The position numbers and the translations under genes are program-made. Below are positions 49,440 through 60,984 of a DNA stretch of 64,000 bases, piece by piece; within the stretch, counting starts at the first letter, position 1, and every line of letters begins with the position of its first letter. Source of the stretch: Aedes albopictus (lineage: Eukaryota; Arthropoda; Insecta; Diptera; Culicidae); the NCBI RefSeq assembly GCF_035046485.1, contig NC_085137.1, positions 346,012,505 through 346,076,504 of the forward strand, read 5' to 3'. The notes below the pieces were generated by a model, which was not told the origin of the DNA, did not search any database, and saw only the letters and a list, made by a program, of their open reading frames with translations.

Positions 49440-50320
49440 ACTAAACGCGAGACATAATTTTAACACGAAAATACATGATAATCGCATACAGGTTTGCCCT
49501 TTTTTCTGGATAATTTTGTACGGAGTGTGTTGGTTATCCTGATGACTTTCATTCGTCAAAATATTTCGGTATTCTGCTCAATAGTGGCGACAGTCGAAAT
49601 TCGGGTATTCCACTTCAGCCGGCCGGACTCATGTGCTCTTCCCGACTACAGCGCATTGCCGGAGACCGACCCAACGACGAGTGGGTGCTTCATTAAAAAT
49701 TCCAATCAATTGCTGCAATCGAGTTGGTTGGAGGAGACTCAGTCGATACGATTCAGTCCATTTAGCCCGAGCCTATTTTGCAAAGCGGCCGGAGAATAGT
49801 TCACAGATTAAACAAATCGTATGGAGGAGGAGGCACATACCAGACCGAGGGACCAGATGGGAACCACTCCCTCCCGGTAAACTTCATTGATCTCGAACGA
49901 AAATCAAGGGATATTTGGGTCATTCGTGATGAAGCGCGAGCATATACCCACTCTCGCTCGGAGCACAAATCGTATAAACATGCATACATACACACACGAC
50001 ACATGGCGCATGACTGAACTTGGGCACTTATCAGAATAATCAATCGTAAGCGGCATGCTTGAGTTTGGGATTGGCACTAGAAGATGTGGATCAAGATATT
50101 ACCATACAAAGTTACGGACGGAAAAGCCAACAAAGCTACACATCTACGTTTTTATAAAGATAAGACTGAGCTAACGTTTGTACACCACCAAACATGATTC
50201 GATGCTTCTTCTTAGGGAAACGTCTCACACATGCCAGATCACTCTCAAACCAAAAAACGGAGCTTGGAAATTTTGTCGTCTTCAATGTGCATCTCTGAGA
50301 ATTACAAACAATAGCAACAA
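49440..50320. other. No gene recognised
   Basis: Low-copy-looking sequence; frames up to 101 codons without recognisable similarity. Confidence 0.4.
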
Positions 50321-50324
50321 GTCA

Positions 50325-50440
50325 GTAATGGCACCGGCAGGAAGGAATGTTAGTACAAGAACCGTTGTTACTAGAGACCAAGTACCTCCGAGTGGAAAAC
50401 AGACGAATATAGAAGCCACCGCCCAAGTGGCGCGATTCCC
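50325..50440. mobile_element. Chimeric remnant: SINE body joined to MITE arm
   Basis: 50325-50390 resembles the SINE body at 20675-20760 ('ggcaccggc', 'ggaatgttag', 'gttgttactagagaccaag'). From 50391 the sequence switches to the terminal arm of the MITE at 18675-18888 ('agtggaaaacagacgaatat' to 'gcgcgattccc'). Both are truncated at the junction. Confidence 0.65.
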
Positions 50441-50508
50441 TAATGAACCATTTAAAATACTGTTTTAAGCACAAACAATAACAACACAAAAAGAGACGCG
50501 AAAAATAT

Positions 50509-50708
50509 AAGGTACACCGGGGCAAGTTGAAACGGGTGGGGCAAGATGAAGCAGCAGATTAACATGATGTTATCCAATGATAGTAAACAGCTTGAAAACC
50601 ATAATACATAGTTTTTTATTCAAACAATCTTTTGACGAAAGAAAAGTTTCCAAATCGTATTGAAATCTATTTCAAAACTTTGTGTTTCAACTTGCCCCGG
50701 TGTACCTT
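50509..50708. mobile_element. 200-bp MITE with 25-bp terminal inverted repeats
   Basis: AAGGTACACCGGGGCAAGTT at the left and AACTTGCCCCGGTGTACCTT at the right form a perfect terminal inverted repeat (about 25 bp in full). The centre is not palindromic. No coding frame. Confidence 0.85.
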
Positions 50709-51067
50709 CGTTTCAGGAAAGTTTTTGCAAGATTATTAATGTTTTCGAGCGTTTGTTACATAAGGATGTTTGTCGTCCGAGCCTATGGAAATCGAACGAA
50801 TGGATTTTAGCGAAACAAGTTTTTTTTTGCGTTTATTATAGAGGTTTTAAACCAGAGGGGTTCATTCGCCTCTTTAGCGAAACAAGTGTATGGTAGTTGT
50901 TGTAATACTTTCTTTACATGAATAGTCGTACATTCAACCAATGTAGAACCACGTGACGTAAAACAGGAATTAAAACGCAGCGTTGTGACATCATATTTAC
51001 CTCTTGGATAAACCGAAAGTGGCGTTCAAGCATATAATTGATAATTACCTGAAATAGATAGAAAATG
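50709..51067. other. No gene recognised
   Basis: AT-rich sequence up to the LINE target site. Confidence 0.4.
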
Positions 51068-51095
51068 TAGTTATTAGTAGTTATTCAAGAAGCAA
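51068..51095 (+). repeat. 28-bp target duplication of the LOA-like LINE, left
   Basis: Identical 28-bp sequence (contains TTATTAGTAGTTATTCAAGA) at 51068-51095 and 54811-54838. It defines the insertion ends exactly. Confidence 0.92.
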
Positions 51096-54000
51096 TCAGG
51101 TATCAGAAGGCCGGCTCCAGAGGCACGTTATCTTTCATTTGGGACATTTGTGCCATCGCCAAAATAACAGCCTATTTCATCATCTACCTGAGGGAAAAGG
51201 AAGGAAAAAGGATTTGGATGGGGATATGGACAGGTAGGGAAATAGGAAAAATACCCTGGAAGAGGGTACTAACGCACAAGCGTACCACAATGGGTTCAAA
51301 CAGCGCCCTGAAAAGGGTACTGTAATAACGCATAAAGCGAAAGAGAGCCTATAGCTCTTTACCACAGCGGGTTAAGAACAACAGAATATCCTGAAGATTC
51401 AGGTTTCTGAAGTCAGTTTCACTTAATAAGTGTTTACCGAATACTCGGAAACGCAGTTGCGCGAAAACTGGACAGTTACATATCAAATGATACGAAGTTC
51501 CATAATCGGATTCACAGCTATCGCAGGCAAATGAATCAGCTTGCAGAATATTCGCCATGTGATAGCTGAGTCGGCAGTGGCCAGTCAATGCTTTGACCAG
51601 CATGCTGCAATTCTGCTTAGACAGATTAGTTAGATACTTCGCCACCCGTAGAGATGGCTCAGCACTATACAATTTGGTTTGACGACATGACTCCAAACTA
51701 TTCCAATATTGTCTGTGTTGAGTGACAGCCCAGGTGTGAATCTGAAGCTTAATCCAACACTTCGATATCGGAATAGCTGGCTCAGGGCCTATGAAGTCAT
51801 GTGATGCTCCAGAGCGAGCTAACTCATCAGCCAATTCATTTCCAGCGATGGAAGAATGACCAGGTACCCATAGGAGGTGAACAGCGTTTGCTGAATTCAG
51901 CTCCTCGATTTGAGTTCGACAAGCGATAACTATCTTCGACCTGGAGTTGGCCGAAGCAAGTGCTTTAATAGCAGCCTGGCTATCTGAACAGAAGTATATT
52001 ACTTTGCCCATTACGTGCTGCTGAAGTGCTGATTGCACTCCGCACATAAGAGCAAAGATTTCGGCCTGAAAAACGGTACAGTGTGTACCAAGCGAGTAAG
52101 ACTGATACAGCCTTAGCTCACGAGAATAAACACCAGCACCTGCTCGACCTTCGAGAAGGGAGCCATCAGTGTAACATACGATGCCGTCTGAAATACTTCT
52201 TTCCAGATAACCAGATGTCCACTCTTCCCGGGAAGGGAATTTCGTGGAAAATGTCCTATATGGAAAATTACAAGCAATTGTAAGATCACTTGGAGCAAGG
52301 ACAATTTTGTCCCAATTCACTAAAAGTGGAAACAACGAGGTGTGTGTTGATGTGCGGTTCACAGGAGTTTCCTCTAGTAGACCGAGTACCCGTAACCGGT
52401 AAGTGCAAGTAAGGGCTTCTTGTTTGAGATGAATGTGTAGTGGGGCAACGTCAAATAGAACTTCTAGCGCTGCCGTAGGAGTTGAAAAGAACGCTCCAGA
52501 CATCGCCATTAAGCACATCCTTTGGAGATGGCCTAATTTTGATTGGACCGTTCTTACTTCACCCTTTTGCCACCACACAAGACATAAGCCATAAGCCAAT
52601 ATTGGCCGAACCACAGTTGTGTAAATCCATTTGATATACTTGGGTTTTAGACCCCAAGTTGTACCAAAAGTACGCCGGCATTGCCCGAAGGCCATACAAG
52701 CTTTCTTGATTCTGAACTCAATGTGAGGTGTCCAGGAAAGCTTGGAATCAAGAATGACTCCAACGTACTTTACCTGTTCAGTCACATCGATTTCAGAATC
52801 AAAGAGACGCAAAGGTCGAACGCCATTACGGTTTCGCCTTTCCGTGAAAAGAACAATAGAAGTTTTACTCGGATTAACCGAAAGGCCATATTGACGACAC
52901 CAACCCTCAACTACCTGAAGGGCGTTTTGCATCAGGTCGAAAAGGGTGCTGATGCACATACCAACTAACAATGTTAGGTAGTCGTCGGCAAAACCATAAG
53001 TAGGAAAACCGCTATTATTGAGTTGCCTCAATAGCGTATCTGCTACGAGATTCCACAAAAGCGATGATAAGACTCCCCCTTGGGGGCATCCACAAACACT
53101 CAATTTCCTAATCCCTGCTAGACGCAATGTCGAGAAGAGATATCGGTTTTTGAGCATTTGGTGAATCCAATTGGAAATCATTGGAGATATACCATGACTC
53201 CGTGCGGCTTCCAATATGGCATCGAAAGGCACGTTGTCAAAGGCACCCTCGATATCTAAGAAAACACCCAAACAAGATTGCTTTTGAGCGGATGCTTTCT
53301 CGATATCGTAAACAACCTTGTGTAAAAGAGTCACAGTGGACTTTCCAGATTGGTAAGCATGTTGGTTCACATGAAGAGGCACGTTGCCAGATGAACATCA
53401 CGGATGTGATGATCCACAATGCGTTCTAAGCATTTCAGAAGAAAAGAGGTCAAACTGATAGGTCTGAAACTCTTTGCTTCTTCATACGACGCACGACTCA
53501 CTTTCGGAATAAACTTTACAGTAATATCCCTCCAGGATTTGGGAATATACCCTGTAGCAAAACTGCAAACAAGTAGTTTTTTCAAAACATGTTTGAAATA
53601 ATCAAATCCCTTCTGAAGCAAAATAGGATAAATCCCATCTGCCCCAGGAGATTTGAAAGGAGCAAAGCTATTAAGAGCCCACTCAATCGATTCTATAGTT
53701 ACAATACTCCGAGCCGAAGCTAAAGAATCATAACTACAAGAAAAGACATCAGGATAATCCGAAGATGTAATATCCACAATCCAGGGAAGTGTGTGCTGAA
53801 TAAGCATTCCAGAACTTCCTCATCAGAGGAAGTCAGATCGCCATTTGGCAAACGAAGTTCGTTCACCCGGAAATCCTTAGATTTCGCAAGGATTTTGTTT
53901 AACCGACTGACTTCACTCATGCTGGAAACATTTGTACAAAGGTTTTTCCAGCCGGATCGTTCAGCGGAGAGCTTTCCTGTAGGCCTTGCGAGCCGACCTG

Positions 54001-54810
54001 AAAGCCTCCGAACCAGCCGAACGTCGTCTGTTCCAACTCTTTCTACATTGTTTCCTGAGTTTCGCCAGATCAGAGTTCCACCAAGGGGTTCCTCTTGTGA
54101 TCTTCACAGACCGTAGAGGGCATGCTTCTTCAAAAGCTTCCATGATGAAGGTCGTTGTAGTATCAACGGCATCATCTAAATCACTTGGAGTGTCAATGGA
54201 TGGTGAATATCCATGAAATTTGGCTGCAACCAAATCAGTATAAAGATCCCAGTTTGTTGACCGAGGATTCCTGAAACGCAATGTTTGCGAAGTAACATTA
54301 AAATGTTCAAAAAAGATGTAGCGATGGTCAGATAAAGATTCTTCATCTGACACATGCCAATTGGTCAGCTCGTGACTAATTCTGCTAGAGCAAAGCGTTA
54401 TATCTAACACTTCCTCTCTAGCAGATACCATGAAGGTTGGGCGGTTGCCTATGTTAAGTAATGCAAGATCTGTACTACTTAAGTACTCCATCAAACTGGA
54501 GCCTCTCAAGTTAATGTCTGAGCTGCCCCAGATGATATGGTGAGCATTAGCATCACTACCAACAATTAGCGGAAGGCCTTTTGAAGTGCAGTATGCGATG
54601 ACTTGTTTGAAAGCATCCGTAGGGGATGGTTCATCATGCGGTAAATACACAGAACAATAGACGTATTTCCTGTTGAGGTTTCCAACAGATACATCAATTG
54701 TGATAGCACATACACCTCTGGTGGTTAGTTCAGAGATGAGTGTAGCAACTATTGCGTTGTTGACAAGCACACAGGCTCGAGGCATGACACGCGAGTTTGC
54801 CATTTCATGT
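51096..54810 (-). mobile_element. LOA-like LINE, 5' truncated, frame broken
   Basis: 3.7 kb on the minus strand between 28-bp duplications. It contains an endonuclease remnant, RT, RNase H and a C-terminal Cys/His region, then a ~250-bp 3' UTR (51096-51348) without a poly(A) tail. The RT plus RNase H layout fits the I/LOA group; LOA-type members are known in Aedes (Lian). Confidence 0.88.
51349..54803 (-). pseudogene. LOA-like ORF2: endonuclease, reverse transcriptase, RNase H
   Basis: Three frame breaks split one protein. (1) 54803-53961: endonuclease C-terminal part with GSDANAHH, 'VLDITLCSS' and 'SLSDHRYI'. (2) about 53920-53785: linker 'RLPNGDLTSSDEEVLE'. (3) about 53807-53385: first RT motifs, 'FKSPGADGIYPILLQ' and 'KSFRPISLTSF'. 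(4) 53382-51349 (677 codons): 'HAYQSGKST', 'FLDIEGAFDN', 'GCPQGGVLSSLLW' and FADD at 131-134. RNase H follows with D406 (YTDGS), E441, D467 (CSDSQ) and D519 (ELADE), then the HWVPGHS-like 'LWVPGHSSIAGNE' loop and a terminal CxxC...H...C region. Breaks lie near 53963, 53790 and 53390. All RNase H catalytic residues survive, but the copy cannot make a whole ORF2. Confidence 0.88.
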
Positions 54811-54838
54811 TAGTTATTAGTAGTTATTCAAGAAGCAA
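54811..54838 (+). repeat. 28-bp target duplication of the LOA-like LINE, right
   Basis: Second identical copy of 51068-51095. Confidence 0.92.
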
Positions 54839-55820
54839 ACAAAAGCATCAAACGCTTTGCCGTTAGCTTTTTTTATGAAAATGAAAAAAAAATTGATGCA
54901 GTAATGGTTATGGTTTCTGGTTGGTAGTTCCATGAAACGTATCATGCTACGCCTATTACAGTAATGTTTCAATTTTATCACCCCCTCCGCACGTCAGACT
55001 TTCATTTTCCATTAATTTGCTGTTACATTTAAGAGCAAGTGTTTCCCACTTCTCTTTAAGATGGATATTGAAGACGCGTTTTGCAACGTTATCATAGCAA
55101 TCGTGTATAGGCATCTACATCAGTCGTTTATATTTAGCGAGTTTTACTTCCCTAAAAATTAGATTTATAACAAGACTTTCAGTAACTGCTAGCCATTTTG
55201 TCATCAACATCAACTATTGGCGAATCATTCTAAAGTTTTGCTGAAAATTGTACGAGAAATTCTTTCAAATATGTCTATCCTGAAATTACTCTAAAAATGC
55301 CAGGTGAAATTCTTAAGGATCTTTGAAGAATAAAAAAATCTCTAGATATAGTAGGTACAGACCAGGAACTATAAACTCGATATCTCAGTAATATTTCTTC
55401 CAAAACATGTTTTTGTTTTTTTTTATATGTCTCTGAAATTTATCAGAAAATGCTTCTAGAGCACTTCTAAACTAATTGAGCTATGTTAGGAATAATTTGC
55501 ACAATTATATTTGTATTTCTTCGGCCACAAGAGTATTGTGTTGTTTCTTGTTGTGTAGGCATCGTTCCTGTATTAAGTAAGAGTATCGCAGCATAATCGA
55601 TTGCGTTCGCCTTTGCCTAGTGTGAAAACGTAACCAATAGACGCGTGGATGTTTAGTATTTATGTGTTGTTGTTTCTTACTCACAGGCCCAGAGTGTCGT
55701 AAAATAGTGTTGCACGATCGTATCGTTTTTCGCGATAGGTCGACGGGAACTCGATTGATTGATTGATTGACAATCGGTGAGCATGTTCCTTATTTTTTTT
55801 GAACAGTAGTTGTCATGAAG
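54839..55820. other. No gene recognised
   Basis: AT-rich; a little decayed array-like sequence at 55250-55340 and a (TTGA)n tract near 55755. Confidence 0.45.
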
Positions 55821-55829
55821 AGTAAGGTA

Positions 55830-56960
55830 GGGCAAAAGTTCGACCCTAGTTGATTTTTTTTTATCAAAGCAGATAAAAATAAATGAATACCGTGTGGTGG
55901 CTCTACCATTCATGAGCTGAAATTTTGCTGAACGAAGGTACGCCAAATGTCTTCTCAATTATGAGTTACAACACTTTTTGTATGTGTGAGTCTTATTCGA
56001 ACTCTTGCCCCACCACTAGGGCAAAAGTTTGAATCGAGTGTTTGAGGAATTTCGCTAACCTTAGCGCATTATTTCGACACTTTGGTAATAGAAATACTAA
56101 TTCCACACATTTTCTAAAAGTTATACATACTAAAGCATCTTCAAAATATACCTAGTTACGCCCCAAAATAAAATATCGAATTCGATTTCATTACAATAAA
56201 TTCCAATCCATGCGTTGGAAGGACCATCGCATATTACAATTCTTTGATCAAAAACCAACATTTCGTCATAACTTTTCGAAATATTGATCAATTTTCATAA
56301 TTTTTTGGGTAAAAGACACTCTTTTTCAAAATGGCTTCGAACAACCTTGACACCCGAAGGAAATTATTTGAGTTGAGCTCAAAAACTTCAAAAGAAACTC
56401 TTGCCCCACTCTACTCTAACCGTAACACACTATTTTGACACTTTGGTAATAGGAATATCTGAAACCAATTAATATTTGATGTTGGAACTGGAATACACTT
56501 TAAAGTACGATCTGGATTTTACTCAAAACAGGGTTAAATTTACTACACCAACAATTAATAGTTTTCGCCAAATTCAGATAAACAACATTTTTTTCAACTT
56601 TTATCGAATTTTATTACTAATTCCATCATATTTAGGGATAATACATATGTACATTTTGTAGAATTTTAGGTTTTTACCATAAGCTGCCACATGGCTCGAA
56701 CTCTTGTCCCACAATTTGAACTTTGGCCCAACTATGTGTAAAATACGATTTTCAAATCTGTTTAGTAAAAAATTATACATGATAGAGCCTAGTTACGCCC
56801 CAAAACAAAACAAAAAAATAAATTCGATTTCATTGCAATTCCAATACATGCATTGGAAGGACCATCGCAAATTACAATGCTTTGATTAAAAACCAACATT
56901 TTGTCATAACTTTTCGAAACATTGATCAGTTTTCATAATTTTTGAAGTAAAAGACTCTTA
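55830..56960. repeat. Diverged tandem duplication with 'ttgccccac' motifs
   Basis: 56060-56320 and 56430-56955 share blocks: 'gacactttggtaata', 'gttacgccccaaaa', 'ttggaaggaccatcgca', 'aaaaccaacattt' and 'cataacttttcgaaa'. The second unit has about 270 bp more in its middle. Phrases like 'actcttgccccac' recur at 55990, 56398 and 56703. No coding potential. Confidence 0.65.
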
Positions 56961-57511
56961 ACCATTACACCAATTGGTCATTCCACAAACAAAGATTTCT
57001 CAAAGAGCTTTGACTGGCAATAAACACTCTCTTTTTCCCCAACTTCACAATGTACAATATTATTATTAACTATTTATTATGGAGAAATTCATCCCCGTAT
57101 TTGTACAGCAGCTTTAGGACATTTCGTCGAATGGCATTTGGTCGAAAGTACATTTAGTCGAAAGGGACATTTGATCGAATGGACATTTAGTCAAAAATCA
57201 ATATGATTTTATGCAAACAACAACGTTGTTCATTTTGTAATTTGTTTACTAGGTGTCGGTTTCGTTAGCCGTTGGCGTTTTTTAGAGTTACTGACTTTTA
57301 ATCGTAGATTTTTCGTTCTTTTGTACATAGATACTTCATTCAAGTTTCTTGATATTCAACGAACTTTCTCCTTCTTTTTAGCTTAGGCATTTCTATCATA
57401 CTGTGGTTGAATGTTATTACTGCTGATTTGCTCATCAGAGATTCTATTGGGGTGGTCTTCCTTAGATGCAAACAATTAAAGAAAAGCCAATGCTTAAAAG
57501 AAGGAAAACTA

Positions 57512-58146
57512 CACAGCGTAACAAAAATTAACTTTTTGTCTGTCTCAAGAGCAAACTTATGTGTCTCCGAAGGATTTTGGGCCGCTGAATCCGAATCCGG
57601 GCTCAAATTTGCTCTAACACGCGATAGGGCAAAATATGCGATTTGAGCTTTTTTGACTGCAAGCCATTAAGTAAGGCAATATTTTTTTAAGCAATCAAAA
57701 GGTTAATTGGTCAGTTAACATCTAAATTAACGACTCATGTAAAATATTTCGTTTTACCAAAACGAATTTGATAGTTTTAAGCGATTTATGCTAGGTACGA
57801 TATTTCCCATACAAGTCAATCTCCAAAAGTTGCATGCAAGTTTTCATACCAACATAAAATGCTTAAATCTATCAAATTTGATTAGGTAAAACGAAATATT
57901 TTGCATGAGTCGTTAATTTAGATGTTAATTCACCAATTAACCTTTTGATTGCTTAAAAAAAATATTTCCAAGCTTAATGGCTTGCAGTCAAAAAAGCCCA
58001 AATCACATATTTTGCCCTATAAATTGAGGTATATCTCAAAATTGTGACGTGTTAGAGCAAATCTGAGCCCGGATTCGGATTCAGCGGCCCAAAATCCTTC
58101 GGAGACACATAAGTTTGCTCTTGAGACAAAAAAATGTTGCGCTGTG
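57512..58146. mobile_element. 635-bp foldback MITE with CTA target duplication
   Basis: CACAGCG...CGCTGTG ends flanked by CTA on both sides. Arms of about 300 bp pair nearly perfectly ('gagcaaacttatgtgtctcc', 'ggattttgggccgctgaatc'), with a centre around 57780-57850. A 3-bp duplication suggests PIF/Harbinger-type mobilisation. Frames crossing it (such as 57407-57646) are artefacts. Confidence 0.85.
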
Positions 58147-58458
58147 CTATTTGACGAAAAGTCAGTAGCTTCGACATAGGTATAAACAAAGTAAAATGAT
58201 TGAACTTAAAAAAAAACACCCTAAAAGAAAGAGAAATCACAGATAAAATTATCTTCATTTGGTACATAAAAACGCAATGAACTTGTTGAACATGAAGGAA
58301 AAGTATTCAACAAAAAGACATGCTCCAAATCTAGATGCTCCAAAGATCTCAAATCTCTGAATAAAATATAGTATAAATAGGAAACTCGGAAGAATAGCCT
58401 GTGTTCAAAAGAAGGACAAATCGTTTCACAAGTCAGTATATAAAACTAGAAAGGACGG

Positions 58459-58575
58459 TAGAGTAAATTATCAATAGTTGCACACCTTAAAACTCGCCAA
58501 CTGTTGCACGAAAAGCATGGAGTGTGCAACAATTGACGAGTTTTTAAGATGTGCAATAATTGTCGATTTACCCTA
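58459..58575. mobile_element. 117-bp foldback MITE
   Basis: TAGAGTAAATTATCAATAGTTGC on the left pairs with the complement of 'gcaataattgtcgatttaccctA' on the right; arms of about 50 bp and a small loop. TA at both ends. Confidence 0.8.
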
Positions 58576-58679
58576 TATGTTTTATAGAAAGAAACATACC
58601 TGAAAAGTTGGCAGCTCACACAACCATACCAAACGTACGTTCGACCAAATGCCTTTCAACCAAATATCCTAAGGTCTGT

Positions 58680-60335
58680 TTGAATAAATATCAATTATAC
58701 TGTGATAACCCCAAACAATAATTTCGTGGGATGCTAGCATAAGACTGAAGTTCAATAGGCTAAATCCAGGAATCATAACATTAAGTTGAAAATTGAAAAT
58801 AGCAAATGAAATGAGTTATAAGATTGAGTTGAATAATATGTAACAACATGTGACTGGTATTATTTCAATCGAAAATTATTCTTATTTAAACAGAGGCTTT
58901 TCTCTCGAGTAATGCTTTTATAGTGTTAGCATTCAAACATAAGCAATTCTTATAAGATATACTGTAACAGTGTAACAATGATGCGACTAAATCCATAAAA
59001 CATAAGATGAACTTGGCAGTGTTTGGATGATATTGAGCACGACTTCCTTTGAGTTGACGACGTCTGGAAAATAGTAGAATTGTCCATTTTAGTCTTTAGA
59101 GGTCCAGCCTTGTGTGAATTTAGCCTTCTGGTATTTTGGCCTTTCATAGGTAGCCCAACTCTGTTGATGCCCAGTTTTTTTTTTGTAGATGCTCTCACAA
59201 ATTAAGCAACAAATTTTCGAAAAAAAAATGGTATGCGAACCCATGACTTCGGCAAATCCAAGTTCACACAATAAACACTCAGTTTTTTGCAACTCTATTT
59301 ATTTTTCAGCTATGATGAAAATCTCCAACACATTTCACAAAGTTTATGTTGAAGCATAATATACAAATGATCTCCTTCCTCTTCTCACAATCCAACCACG
59401 AGAAATTCTCACAATCACCATAACGATAACGTTGTATCAGTCATCACCGAATTAGTAGCCTAATATGTACAGCTGGATGACCTTGCTCCGAATAACAACC
59501 ACCCAGCTAGTTGAAACCAAACTAATCTGTGAGTTGATTGAATCTCATTTCATCAAAATTTGTATGATCATCAAAAACCAATAAATAACCTACATAAACT
59601 ACATCTCCAGCCACTTTGACAGCTCTCACAGCAAAAGCTTCATACCTACACAACACAACACATATGAATCGAGCAATAATGAGGAATCCCATTCCATCAA
59701 GTTTACGGTCGATTTATACACGGTTCGGCTAGTTTATGAGTTTTTCGATCTCGGCGCAAAACAATGCGCGCCATTTCGGCTGTATCGGAATTTCGGCAGT
59801 GCTCTTCCCACATGGTCGTTGTTAGTTGGTCGACCACTCGTGCACAACTGTTATGGCGCTAATCGAATCAACTGGTAGGTGCGGAATGTGCCACCTCTAT
59901 GCGTTCCAACAAGTCACTATGCCGCGCGGCCGGGCACATATGTGGGTGGTTTGAATATTTGCATCTGTGGGGCCGTTGTGCCAAAACGGGAAGAATCCAC
60001 ATCATGTGATTAGTTAGTAATCCTATACAACACAGGATGGCCATTTTCAAACGAGGTTGATTAGCTGTCGATTAACATGAGTATAATAACCTAAGTAACC
60101 AAAAAGTCAGATATTTGAATACTTTTTCATCTAAGCAGCATGTCAGAGGGTAGTTTTTAGTCTCCTGAGCAACTTAATTCTCAAGTAATTTCAGAACTTG
60201 AAAGTAGTATACCCTTCTAAGAAGCTTTGCTAACTTTGCTAATAAAGACGAAGAAATATTTTTCCGTAGTGTGAAGTACTAGGGTCTTGTACCATTTGGG
60301 CAGGTGTACTTATTTTGAGCACTTGCAGCTATAAC
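58680..60335. other. No gene recognised; low-copy island
   Basis: 59680-60020 is GC-richer and non-repetitive, with homopolymer-free sequence such as 'ggcgcaaaacaatgcgcgcc'. It could be conserved host regulatory DNA. The rest is AT-rich without frames of interest. Confidence 0.35.
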
Positions 60336-60339
60336 TAAA

Positions 60340-60455
60340 TCAATTTCAAACCGATTGATTTGGGTTTTTGTTGAGGTTTTGTAGAGTTAGATACTGTACG
60401 TGCCTAACTCTAAACAAAAACTCAAATCAATCCGCTTGTAATTGACTGCTGCTTT
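60340..60455. repeat. Imperfect inverted repeat
   Basis: 'accgattgatttgggttttt' and 'aaaaactcaaatcaatccg' pair across a centre containing 'actgtacgtgcctaactcta'. Probably a truncated foldback element; its right end meets the dispersed repeat at 60448. Confidence 0.5.
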
Positions 60456-60980
60456 GGTGCGGTGTACTTCATCGTACATAAAACGAGAAATAAATTAACT
60501 CGTAAGTGAAGTTTCAAACGTCAAATTTTGCGTAATTTTTCGATTTTAGTTCTACACGGGCTGGTTATTGATAGTCTACATCTTTTTGTTTTCATCTGAT
60601 AAGCCTTTGGCAAGTAAGTTGGAATATCTGTAATTATTATTGACTATTGTACAGATGTTGGCTTTCTCGGTCTATGGTCAATTTAAACGGCTAGTTTTGG
60701 ATTATCCTTACGTTTCGGCCGGCTTTATTTGGCCTTTATCAAGGGAAAAACTAAAAACATTGCACATTTAGTATACTTTAACATTAAACATTGATTACTG
60801 GTACCTACTCAGTCAACCGGTAATCCAAAACTAGCCGTTTGGATTGACCCTAGACCGAGAAAGCCAACATCTGAACACTAGTAGTATTCCGGCCGAAAAT
60901 CACCTAAAATTATTGACTATTTTACGTCTGACATCACGGGAATCAGCGCATATGACAAAGTAAATTTCTATTTAAAATTG
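60448..60980 (+). repeat. Dispersed repeat, copy 2 (interrupted)
   Basis: Second copy of the family at 25098-25375, in the same orientation, split by a 260-bp insertion at 60649-60908. Confidence 0.7.
60649..60908. mobile_element. 260-bp foldback insertion in the dispersed repeat
   Basis: 'attattgactatt' occurs on both sides (60636-60648, 60909-60921) but only once in the uninterrupted copy at 25098-25375 (as the variant 'attgttggctatt'). Inverted arms of about 50 bp: 'cagatgttggctttctcggt' on the left and 'accgagaaagccaacatctg' ending near 60873. About 35 bp (60874-60908) past the right arm is unpaired. Confidence 0.75.
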
Positions 60981-60984
60981 TATC

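Larger units (their letters stand above)
57113..58673. mobile_element. Foldback element with 'catttggtcgaa' termini, nested
   Basis: The left end 'ttaggacatttcgtcgaatg' with 'gcatttggtcgaaagtac' matches the complement of the right end 'gtacgttcgaccaaatgc ... atatcctaa'. The left side also repeats 'catttNgtcgaa' about five times. It contains two other MITEs (57512-58146 and 58459-58575). Confidence 0.55.
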
